A stretch of 64,000 nucleotides of DNA from NCBI GenBank assembly GCA_013178095.1, contig JABLXK010000005.1, positions 62,001 to 126,000 of the forward strand, written 5' to 3'. Shown piece by piece: positions 55,901 to 63,015 of the stretch. The stretch is from Anaerolineae bacterium. Lineage in GTDB: Bacteria; Chloroflexota; Anaerolineae; Anaerolineales; Anaerolineaceae. The position numbers and the translations under genes are program-made. Below the pieces are notes generated by a model. It searched no databases and was not told where the DNA came from. It saw only the letters and a program-made list of their open reading frames with translations. The first letter of the stretch is position 1; each line of letters starts with the position of its first letter.

Positions 55901-58436
55901 TGATGGTCACGGTACCGGCTGATCCGGTAAACGAATTGCGTAAATAGGCGCCAAATCCTTCGTAATTTTGATTGGCGTTGATATTAGTCAGGCTGATATT
56001 GCCTTTGGATTCGATGTGCAGTCCGTCATTGATGTTTTGGTTGAAGCTATTGGTAAAGGATATGGGAGCGTTGACGGTAATCGTTCCGGTTCCCAGGCAG
56101 ACACCTGTGCTTCCGACCTGCAGGCAGTTATCAAGGAAAGCGCCGTAATTATCGTTGTTCACCGCTTCGACCGTGTTCAGTGTAATATTCCCTTTGGCGT
56201 AGACTTCCAGGCCGCTGGAGTCGTTGTCATTGAATTTGCCGTTGGTGATTCCCACCGTCTTGCCGGCCAGATTGGTTACGTCCACGTAAAAACCCATCGT
56301 GCCGTTATTGACTGCCTCGATCTTGCTGACGGCCACGCTGCCATTGGATACGATATACAGCCCATAGTCGTGGTTATCGTTGAAATAGATCGGGTTATCG
56401 ATCGCGGCGCCGGTGATAGTCACGTTGCCGGATTCATTCAGGATGGAAGCGCCATTGCCACTTCCGCTCTGTCCGTTGTTGCCGACATACGCCAAATTCT
56501 GCAGGGTGACAGCGCCGGAAGCGTTAATACATAAGCCATCGCCGTCATTTCCATTCGCCTCGCTGTTCTTGACCTGAATGGTTCGCGGCGAACTGGAGGT
56601 ATCGTTCTTCAAATCCATGCCATGTTTGGCATTGTTATTCCCAGCAACGTACTCCACCTGAATATTTCCACCTGACAAGATTAGCAAACCTGTATCACCT
56701 TCATTGTTGCCCAGCCAGTTATACCAACTGCCAATATAGGTGGTATTGACAGTAGCATTTCCCGTGCCATAATCATTCCTGACGTAAACCCCTCCGCCGG
56801 TATTTGCATAGGCATCCAGGTTGCTCAGCGTGACAGCGCCCTTTGAAAATACTTCCACACCGTAACCGCCGTTATCATAAAATTCATTGAGCATATCCGC
56901 CAGCCAGACCGCGGAGAGCGTAACTCCGCCGGTGCCTGTGCAGGCCGAAACATCATACAGGCAATTGTCGAGATAAACGCCGTCGCCGGTGGTGTTTTGG
57001 TTGGCAATAATGTTATTCAGGGCGATATTGCCTTTGCATTCGACGTGCAGACCTTCCAGGTAGTTTTCACGGAATTGCCCGTTGTTGATGGTTACTGTTG
57101 CCGGGGCAGCGCTGTTGCCGGAATTGACAATCATGCCAGTGCCTATATCACTCCAGCGGACTTCAATATTCGTGGCGGTAACATTGCCATTAGTGGCAAT
57201 GGAGATATTTGTATTCTCATTACCGCTGGCTATCACATTATTCAAGGTTACTGCGGCAATCGCTGAGGTATCAATGAATAAACCAACCCCCGAACTGTGC
57301 GGATCTCCGTTGACATAGTTGTCATTAAACAGGCTGTTGCTGATGGTCAGGGTTTTAAAATCAATTAAAACTGCTCCATCCCCGGTGTTGCGGCTGGCAG
57401 AGACACCATTCAGGGTAATCGTCCCGATCGTGTCGACAAATAACCCTGCTTTACTCTCGCCTACATCATTATCATCAAATTCGCTGTTGATGAGCTTGAC
57501 ATAATTGGATGCAGGTCCGTAAGCATATAACTCCGCGCCGCGGCCGGCATTATTGCTGGATTCCACATCAGTCAGCTCAATCGAGCCGGTAGTTTCCACA
57601 TAAATACCATCTCCCCCGTCGTTGAAGACATGCACATCGGTGAGCTTGATAACTCCGATGGCATTGGTGATTGAAACTGTGCCATTCACAGTAAAGCCGC
57701 TCAAGATGAAGCCATTCGAGGGTGCATTAATCAATAAGTCGCCTTTGAAATTGATCAAACCCGATCCGTCCACCCCTATCAAACCGTTCAATTGCGCCAG
57801 ATTGGCGTAGGTACCTCCATCGATTTTTACCCCGTCATAATCCCCCTCTTCGACATATACCTTGCGGTCGGTGGGAACCATGGCCGGGTGATCTATTAAA
57901 TATTGAATGGCGGCAGTCAAGGGATTGTCACTCTCCGTGCATATATAGGTCGCCGTATTCCCCGGACAAGTTCCTGTGAGTTTGAAAGCGTAAGTGATCG
58001 TACCCACTTTGAAGTACGGATCCGAATCCGCAATTGCCTGCACCGGCGCATTTTCCACCACCTCTCCGGCCGGAACCTCGTCCTCCTGTGCGGCATCCGG
58101 AACGATCGCGGATTCTTCAACCGGCATCTCTTCTGCAATGGCTTCTTCCGTCTCTGAAGGACTTTCCAGGGCGGGTTCAGCTTCGGAATTCGTTTCCGCA
58201 GTCTCTGCAGGAAGCGGTTCGGCTGCCGGTGATTCCTCTTCATCAAGGTCAGGAGCAACCACTTCCGGTACTTCTTCATCTGCCGCTGCTTCTTCGGTAA
58301 CCGCCGGGCTTGCATCCGGCGTGGCCTCCGGCGTTATCCCGTCCTGGGCATAAACTGTTGAGACGAGAAACAATGAGCAGAGCAAGACCATCGGTAGCAA
58401 CCAAAACCATCTTTTATATCTAGTAAATTGAGACAT
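52962..58436 (-). CDS. Giant secreted parallel beta-helix protein with embedded PPC-like domains
   Basis: An 1824-residue exported protein. Signal peptide residues 1-31 ('WFWLLPMVLLCSLFLVSTVYAQ') are followed by an acidic Glu/Ala/Pro linker (about 35-125) and a cap segment with two cysteines. From about residue 190 to the end there are dozens of 20-25-residue coils of the type 'GLYVESKGAITLNNVNASNNG', a right-handed beta-helix with asparagine/valine ladders. Two islands interrupt it (about 935-1050 and 1320-1425) that resemble bacterial PPC-type beta-sandwich domains ('DDFMPQIYVYDADGNQV', 'FYTIEVTQRWGSGGNYVLSLND'). At least three coils carry cysteine-bounded loops. No sortase signal, membrane helix or SLH domain is seen at the C-terminus. 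GGAGGG lies seven bases before the ATG. Probably an adhesin or glycan-binding surface protein; no catalytic residues can be assigned. Confidence 0.9.
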   Translation of the reverse strand: MSQFTRYKRWFWLLPMVLLCSLFLVSTVYAQDGITPEATPDASPAVTEEAAADEEVPEVVAPDLDEEESPAAEPLPAETAETNSEAEPALESPSETEEAIAEEMPVEESAIVPDAAQEDEVPAGEVVENAPVQAIADSDPYFKVGTITYAFKLTGTCPGNTATYICTESDNPLTAAIQYLIDHPAMVPTDRKVYVEEGDYDGVKIDGGTYANLAQLNGLIGVDGSGLINFKGDLLINAPSNGFILSGFTVNGTVSITNAIGVIKLTDVHVFNDGGDGIYVETTGSIELTDVESSNNAGRGAELYAYGPASNYVKLINSEFDDNDVGESKAGLFVDTIGTITLNGVSASRNTGDGAVLIDFKTLTISNSLFNDNYVNGDPHSSGVGLFIDTSAIAAVTLNNVIASGNENTNISIATNGNVTATNIEVRWSDIGTGMIVNSGNSAAPATVTINNGQFRENYLEGLHVECKGNIALNNIIANQNTTGDGVYLDNCLYDVSACTGTGGVTLSAVWLADMLNEFYDNGGYGVEVFSKGAVTLSNLDAYANTGGGVYVRNDYGTGNATVNTTYIGSWYNWLGNNEGDTGLLILSGGNIQVEYVAGNNNAKHGMDLKNDTSSSPRTIQVKNSEANGNDGDGLCINASGAVTLQNLAYVGNNGQSGSGNGASILNESGNVTITGAAIDNPIYFNDNHDYGLYIVSNGSVAVSKIEAVNNGTMGFYVDVTNLAGKTVGITNGKFNDNDSSGLEVYAKGNITLNTVEAVNNDNYGAFLDNCLQVGSTGVCLGTGTITVNAPISFTNSFNQNINDGLHIESKGNISLTNINANQNYEGFGAYLRNSFTGSAGTVTITATTDQFNYFSSYNAKTGLVVDSFGNINLTKVNASENNGRGAELYNDLAPTPKTVAVTNGIFNDNNNDGLYILSKGAVTLSGVMAHRDSIRDDWLDVAGITVYEYLIEGYQTDEGWYYWTPDRWGFQATSSGGTVKISLESDDFMPQIYVYDADGNQVAGSDNDLEENSLSIEFESDADAFYTIEVTQRWGSGGNYVLSLNDLEYGNEWEPDVNGIEVDTTAGTASVTVNNLAAVGFGVNAYDNSVDGLRIDSRGNTTLNKVDSYRNGRRGLSIDLTGSSTASMTLNTAHLDNNWVVGLVVNANGPMTWNNGSANGNIKEGCAGMMSWSGSPLASVTVANVDFNNTNGTPSLFIYTGGAVTLTNINAINNPTSVGVIVLNQAGVAPVTINCTGGRVCEFSNNDKGLAITSRGAVTLNGLEVNNNGTGATVDNAGALSPMGVSISNSKFNYNNVGSGLEVNSLGNITLNNVEASGNSLHDSFMDLSEHGQSQYEHLGNYNDNDRYWFDGSDGVKVVVELDSDDFEPYFRIFDSNWNFIDDADSGGGSNATLEFIPEWDGTFIVEVSGGYGFYDLSLNDSEDTYENDFYESSGVWLDNCQYDGDLHACTGSGTVTINNAAIRDYSGNNANGIHIVTRGNVSVANAYATTNGNSGLYSNNSFGTGTVMVKSTIPGQYSGFYRNWGNGLDIRSGGAVTLNMVAGNGNVYDGFYLENPAPSILAPLTILNARFWSNGSDGVNATVFGAVNLTDLRVYSNGGYGVYINNKDASTPQPVNVKKVIVNGNGSNGLYVESKGAITIDNINASNNGNHGASLNNNYSGATGGITIASTMGESHFDNNGGNGLEAFTNKSISGSKVNAKENGQIGILADNDSGAGTVSFTTVNVQYNKDEGLKIMANGQVTLNGVTALRNGSDSNADGVHVETQSNNISLANSIAQGNHGCGFYLGILFPNWPTLGTNIYMGNDVDNSGDPNMLIRYLST

Positions 58437-58835
58437 GTTTCTACCCTCCAATATTGGAATTCACTGATTCAATTGAGATGGAAGATTTTTTTTATTTCCC
58501 GTATCCTCTCCTTTCGGTTTAAAACATGACATTTATGCTGCATTGAATTGAACAGGATCATCAAAAATATGCATGCTGCAGTGGGTTTTGAAGAAATTGC
58601 GAAGGGGTTGGTTGAAAAAAAAAAAAAAAAAACCGGTCATACTGACCGGTTTCGCCATTTGCTCCCTGAAGTCTTTGCCTGGATGCCCTCCCAGGTCAAG
58701 CGACCATTTTAAGGCTTCAGATCACAGCAGTCTATAAACATAGCTGTAATGTAATGTATATTAATTATATGTATTGGATAATTAATTTCAATAAGCAATT
58801 TTTTTTAAATCCGGAATCATTCCGGAAGAATACGG
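58437..58835. other. Intergenic region with A18 tract, no gene seen
   Basis: This 399-base gap separates the beta-helix gene from the aldo/keto reductase gene, both on the minus strand. It holds the leader of the beta-helix gene, the terminator of the reductase gene with an 18-base A run (58615-58632), and an AT-rich stretch (58735-58830). I see no convincing promoter pair, tRNA or ORF. Confidence 0.6.
58615..58652 (-). terminator. Terminator of kamA-aldo/keto reductase operon with 18-base U tract
   Basis: A perfect 10-bp stem (58630-58639 with 58643-58652; core CCGGTCA / TGACCGG) with a three-base loop, followed on the minus strand by an unbroken T18. It is an unusually strong intrinsic terminator, about 180 bases after the reductase stop codon. 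Confidence 0.85.
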
Positions 58836-59795
58836 TTACAAGACGTCCGGTTCGAAAATTTTCTCGATCGCATCCAACACGCCGTCCGTCAGGCGGCCTT
58901 CCAACTCGGCGGCCCCCAGGTTTTCATCGATTTGTTCCAGGCGCGTGGCGCCGGTGATCACGCTGCTGACTTCCTTACGTCGCAGCACCCAGGCCAGCGC
59001 CAGTTGCGCCGTGGTAGCCCCTAAATCCTGGGCGACAGCGGTAAACTGCCGCACCTGACCGATCAACTCGGGTGTCAGGCGCTCCTGCATCCAGGCCATA
59101 TCCTCCAGCGCGGCGCGGCTGCCCTGCGGGATGCCGTCGTTGTACTTTCCCGAAAGGATGCCATTGTACAGCGGGCTGAAAGTGGTCAGCCCCAGGCCAT
59201 ACTCCTGGCAGAGCGGCGCCAGATCGTTTTCCATATGGCGGCGGTTGAGCAGGTGGTATTTGGCCTGTTCGGTAGCCGGCGGGATCAATCCGTTATCTTT
59301 GGCAAAAGCAATGGCTTGCGTCAGGTGCAGCACGTCCCATTCCGATGTGCCCCAGTACAGGATCTTTCCCTGGCGCACCAAAATATCCATGGTCTGAACC
59401 ACTTCCTCGACTGTGGTATCGGGATCATAACGGTGGCAGAAATACAGGTCCAGGTAATCCAGCCCCAACCGCTTGAGCGAGGCGTGGATCGATTCGGTAA
59501 TGTGTTTGCGCGATAACCCGCGCCCGTTGGGACCGTCGGAGGTTGGGAAGAATACCTTGCTGGAGATCACCAGATCTTCGCGCGGCAGCCCCTTGACCGC
59601 TTTACCCAGCACCACTTCCGCCGCGCCTCTGGCGTACACATCGGCATTATCGAAAAAATTCACGCCCTGCTCATAAGCCGAGCGCACCAGTTCGATGGAA
59701 TGCTGCTCGTCCACCTGCGCGCCGAACGTGACCCAGGCGCCCAGTGAGAATTCGCTGACCTTGATGCCGGTCTTGCCTAATCTGCGGTAATGCAT
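58836..59795 (-). CDS. Aldo/keto reductase
   Basis: A 319-residue NADPH-dependent oxidoreductase of the YghZ/voltage-gated potassium channel beta-like branch. 'YRRLGKTGIKVSEFSLGAWVTFG' opens the barrel. The catalytic tetrad is visible: D in 'FFDNADVYARGAAEVVLGKA', Y in the same segment, K in 'DLVISSKVFF' and H in 'YFCHRYDPDT'. GGAGG lies about six bases before the ATG. It lies 18 bases after kamA and is probably in the same operon. The substrate, an aldehyde or ketone, is unknown. Confidence 0.92.
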   Translation of the reverse strand: MHYRRLGKTGIKVSEFSLGAWVTFGAQVDEQHSIELVRSAYEQGVNFFDNADVYARGAAEVVLGKAVKGLPREDLVISSKVFFPTSDGPNGRGLSRKHITESIHASLKRLGLDYLDLYFCHRYDPDTTVEEVVQTMDILVRQGKILYWGTSEWDVLHLTQAIAFAKDNGLIPPATEQAKYHLLNRRHMENDLAPLCQEYGLGLTTFSPLYNGILSGKYNDGIPQGSRAALEDMAWMQERLTPELIGQVRQFTAVAQDLGATTAQLALAWVLRRKEVSSVITGATRLEQIDENLGAAELEGRLTDGVLDAIEKIFEPDVL

Positions 59796-59813
59796 GTGCC
59801 CTCCTCCGGGAGA

Positions 59814-61160
59814 TTACTCTTTCTTTTCTTCTTCACCGCCGCCAATACCCAGCGGTTTCCATTTATTATCATCCAGGCGCAGGCGATGCGCTTCTTCGCC
59901 GCGCATGTGCAACTGGTCGAAGCCCTGCGGTTTGATGGACATCTGTTTGCCCTCCAGCAGCCCCAGCACACCGGTCTGCCCGCCTTCAACGCGCGGATGC
60001 TGACAGTAAGCGCAAGTGCTTGGGTCGTGGGATTGATAATCCTGCGGTTCTTCGTAGGTGCTGATGAAACCTTCGTAATTGCGCAGCACCACCTTGTGGT
60101 CGGAACTGCTGATGACGTAATTGGGCATGACCGGAATCTTGCCGCCGCCGCCGGGGGCGTCCACCACAAAAGTGGGCACTGCAAAGCCGGAGGTATGACC
60201 GCGCAAGCCTTCGATGATCTCGATACCTTTGGAAACCGGCGTGCGGAAATGCCCGACGCCTTCCACCAGGTCGCAAATGTAGAGGTAATATGGGCGCACG
60301 CGGATGCGCACCAGGTCCTGCACCAGCTTGCGTTGGATGTTGACACAATCGTTGATGCCCGCCAGCAGGACGGATTGGTTGCCCAACGGGATGCCGGCGC
60401 GCAGCAACCGGTCGGTGGCTTGCGCCAACTCAGCCGTGATCTCGTTGGGATGGTTGACGTGGATGTTGAGCCACAGCGGATGGAATTGCGCCAGCATCTG
60501 GCATAGTTCTTCCGTGATTCGCATGGGCATGAAGACCGGTACGCGCGAGCCGATGCGCACAATCTCGATATGCGGGATGGCGCGCAAGCGCGTGAGCAAT
60601 TCTTCCAGCAGTTTCGGCGCCAGCACCAGCGGATCGCCGCCGGAAAGCAGCACGTCGCGGATCTGCGGCGTCTTCTCCAGGTAGGCGATCTGCGCGTCCA
60701 TCTCCTCGCGCGAGAAGGTGGCAGACGGATCGCCCACGATACGCCCGCGCGTACAGTAGCGGCAGTAGGATGCGCATTGCGTGGTGACCAGCATCAGGGC
60801 GCGGTCGGGGTAGCGGTGCACCAGCCCCGGCACGGGGGAATGAGCGTCCTCCGCCAGAGAATCCTCCATCATGCCGGTAAAGGCGGAAAGTTCGCGGTCA
60901 GTGGGAATCACCTGCCGCCGCACCGGATCGTTAGGATCCATGGGATTGATCAAAGAAATGAAGTACGGCGTCACATCCACCCTAAAAAGCCCTTTTTGCG
61001 AGAGGGCTTTCTTCTCGCTCTCGCTCAATTCCAGCACCTGCCCGATCTCTTCCAGAGAATTCAGGCGGTGGCTGAGCTGCCAGCGCCAGTCATTCCATTG
61101 ATCATCCGGCACATTCCGGTAAAGTTCAGCCCGCCTGGAGGGAAACTGGGGAGTAGACAT
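59814..61160 (-). CDS. kamA: Lysine 2,3-aminomutase family radical SAM enzyme
   Basis: A 448-residue radical SAM and PLP enzyme that converts L-alpha-lysine to L-beta-lysine or catalyses a related amino shift. The cluster motif is C129-x3-C133-x2-C136 in 'TTQCASYCRYCTRGR'. 'DVLLSGGDPLVL' and the PLP lysine region 'PNYVISSSDHKVVLRNYEGFISTYEEP' follow. A C-terminal 'CAYCQHPR' pair probably binds zinc. AGGAGC lies eight bases before the ATG at 61160; the frame upstream has no support. No beta-lysine acetyltransferase (ablB) or fermentation genes are adjacent, so the use of the product is unclear. Confidence 0.9.
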   Translation of the reverse strand: MSTPQFPSRRAELYRNVPDDQWNDWRWQLSHRLNSLEEIGQVLELSESEKKALSQKGLFRVDVTPYFISLINPMDPNDPVRRQVIPTDRELSAFTGMMEDSLAEDAHSPVPGLVHRYPDRALMLVTTQCASYCRYCTRGRIVGDPSATFSREEMDAQIAYLEKTPQIRDVLLSGGDPLVLAPKLLEELLTRLRAIPHIEIVRIGSRVPVFMPMRITEELCQMLAQFHPLWLNIHVNHPNEITAELAQATDRLLRAGIPLGNQSVLLAGINDCVNIQRKLVQDLVRIRVRPYYLYICDLVEGVGHFRTPVSKGIEIIEGLRGHTSGFAVPTFVVDAPGGGGKIPVMPNYVISSSDHKVVLRNYEGFISTYEEPQDYQSHDPSTCAYCQHPRVEGGQTGVLGLLEGKQMSIKPQGFDQLHMRGEEAHRLRLDDNKWKPLGIGGGEEEKKE

Positions 61161-61274
61161 GCAAACGCTCCTGAGTAGATTTTCTCTATTGTATAGTATC
61201 CTGGGGTTTTTGGGCAAAAAATGGCCGTCTTTGTTAAAAATACGTTAGAAATCAGGCCGGAAACTGCCAAAATC

Positions 61275-61303
61275 TTGACGGTGAATTTTGCGCATGGTAT
61301 TAT
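61275..61303 (+). promoter_or_regulatory. Promoter of the hrcA-grpE-dnaK operon
   Basis: TTGACG (61275-61280), 17-base spacer, TATTAT (61298-61303). +1 would be near 61310, seven bases before the CIRCE operator. Confidence 0.85.
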
Positions 61304-61316
61304 CAAATACGGAGTT

Positions 61317-61343
61317 TTAGCACTCTAAGCATGAGAGTGCTAA
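61317..61343 (+). promoter_or_regulatory. CIRCE operator (HrcA binding site)
   Basis: TTAGCACTC, nine-base spacer, GAGTGCTAA: a perfect match to the CIRCE inverted repeat, directly downstream of +1. HrcA bound here should repress its own operon, with release on heat shock. Confidence 0.97.
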
Positions 61344-61355
61344 ATTATTGGAAAA

Positions 61356-62384
61356 ATGAACGGATTGAGCGCCAGACAAAAACGGATTTTGTCGTTGATC
61401 GTGCACGAGTACATTTTCTCGGCCGAAGCGGTTGCTTCCAAGCATTTGGTGGAAAAATACCGCCTCGGCATGAGTTCTGCCACCGTGCGCAACGAGATGT
61501 CCGCTTTGACCGATCAGGGTTACCTGAAGCAGCCGCACACCTCCGCCGGCCGCGTGCCGACTGAGGAAGGCTACCGCTATTTCGTCGGCCAGCTCATGCA
61601 AGACACTTCCCTGCCGGAGACAATGCGCGCCACCATCAACCATCAGTTCTCGCAGATGCACAGCGACATCAAGCAATGGCTGCAATTGGCCGCCACCGTG
61701 CTGGCCAATGAAACGCACGCGGCTTCGTTGATCACGGCGCCGCAGCCGGTCGAGGCGCGCATCAAGCACATTCAACTGATCGCCACGCACGGCCGCCAGG
61801 CGCTGGCCGTGTTGGTGATGGAAGGCGGGCAGATCCACCAGCACATCCTGACGCTGGAGGAACCCACCAGTCAGGAGCAGCTCTCAATCCTGTCCAACAA
61901 GTTCAGCCAGCTCTTTGCCGGCAAGAATTTGCATAACCTCAGCCAATATCAGGAAACGTTCACTTCTTTGGAAAGCACCATCCTGGCCTGGCTGGAAGAC
62001 GAATTGGTTCGTTCGGACCGCCTGCCAACGGGCGAAATCTACATGGACGGCATCACCAACGTGCTGGCCGAACCGGAGTTTGCGGATTCCGAAGAAGCCC
62101 GCCGGGCTTTGCGCTTGCTGGAAGAACGCTCGATGCTGCAGGATCTGCTGGCGCAAACCGTCCTGCCCGAAACCATCGGCGGGGTGCAGGTGCTGATCGG
62201 CGGCGAGGGCAACTGGAACGATCTGAGCCAGTGCTCCATCATTCTTTCCAGGTATGGGTCGCCCGGCATCGCCACCGGCACGCTGGGCGTGCTGGGACCG
62301 ATGCGCATGTCTTACGGACGCTCCATTTCCATGGTGAGATTTCTGTCCGGAATTTTGAGCGATTTCGTTGCTGAACAATGGTGA
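61356..62384 (+). CDS. hrcA: Heat-inducible transcription repressor HrcA
   Basis: A 342-residue repressor that binds CIRCE elements. The N-terminal winged helix is 'RQKRILSLIVHEYIFSAEAVASKHLVEKYRLGMSSATVRNEMSALTDQGYLKQPHTSAGRVPTEEGYRYFV'. The C-terminal GAF-like dimerisation domain ends with 'GTLGVLGPMRMSYGRSISMVRFLSGILSDFV'. The ATG is 13 bases after the CIRCE, so the operator lies in the 5' UTR and control is autoregulatory. grpE and dnaK follow. Confidence 0.97.
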   Translation: MNGLSARQKRILSLIVHEYIFSAEAVASKHLVEKYRLGMSSATVRNEMSALTDQGYLKQPHTSAGRVPTEEGYRYFVGQLMQDTSLPETMRATINHQFSQMHSDIKQWLQLAATVLANETHAASLITAPQPVEARIKHIQLIATHGRQALAVLVMEGGQIHQHILTLEEPTSQEQLSILSNKFSQLFAGKNLHNLSQYQETFTSLESTILAWLEDELVRSDRLPTGEIYMDGITNVLAEPEFADSEEARRALRLLEERSMLQDLLAQTVLPETIGGVQVLIGGEGNWNDLSQCSIILSRYGSPGIATGTLGVLGPMRMSYGRSISMVRFLSGILSDFVAEQW

Positions 62385-62400
62385 TAACAAGGTAGTGATC

Positions 62401-63003
62401 ATGAAAGATACAGAAAAGAAAAAAGACGTTGAAAATAAAGCGCAGGAACTAAATCCGCAGGATGCGGTTCATGAACCCGCGCTGGAAGAAGCGGTCAATC
62501 CCAGCCAGGAAATAGAGAACGTGAGCATTCCGCTGAAGGAATATGCCGCCCAACTGGAAGAGATCGACGATCTTAAAAAGAAGACCGACGAGTTCAGCGA
62601 CGGCTGGCAGCGTGAGCGCGCGGAATTTGCCAATTACCGCAAGCGCGTGGAACGCGACCGCGAAATGGAACGCCAGAACAGCAAGCTCGACATCATTAAA
62701 AAATACCTGGCGGTGCATGACGATTTCGAACGGGCGATGAAGAATCTCCCGCCCGAAGGCTTGCAGGCTGCCTGGCTGGATGGGTTGAAATTGATCGACC
62801 AGAAACTGAAAAACCTGCTGGAAGGGGAAGGCATCGCGCCCATCCCTGCCGAAAATGCGGCTTTTGATCCGGCTTTACACGAAGCCATCTCGCACGAAGA
62901 AAATCCGGATTTTGAAAGCGGACAAATCATTGAAGTAGTCCAAAAGGGCTACACCATCGGCGACCGGGTCATCCGCCCGGCGCTGGTGAGAGTTGCAAAA
63001 TAA
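62401..63003 (+). CDS. grpE: Nucleotide exchange factor GrpE
   Basis: A 200-residue exchange factor for DnaK. A charged N-terminal region leads into the long dimerising helix ('QLEEIDDLKKKTDEFSDGWQRERAEFANYRKRVERDRE'), then the beta domain 'GIAPIPAENAAFDPALHEAISHEENPDFESGQIIEVVQKGYTIGDRVIRPALVRV'. The ATG at 62401 has AAGG eight bases upstream and lies 16 bases after hrcA; an upstream in-frame start inside hrcA is less likely. Confidence 0.96.
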   Translation: MKDTEKKKDVENKAQELNPQDAVHEPALEEAVNPSQEIENVSIPLKEYAAQLEEIDDLKKKTDEFSDGWQRERAEFANYRKRVERDREMERQNSKLDIIKKYLAVHDDFERAMKNLPPEGLQAAWLDGLKLIDQKLKNLLEGEGIAPIPAENAAFDPALHEAISHEENPDFESGQIIEVVQKGYTIGDRVIRPALVRVAK

Positions 63004-63015
63004 CTGGAGGCACTC

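Noticed and set aside
52962-58436. CRISPR-like or tandem DNA repeats in the giant gene
   Set aside because: The repetition is at protein level (beta-helix coils of 20-25 residues) with divergent codons. No identical DNA repeats with constant spacers were seen.
58640-58740. Possible tRNA or small RNA gene in the gap before the aldo/keto reductase
   Set aside because: No cloverleaf, no T-loop GTTCGA sequence and no matching acceptor stem could be found.
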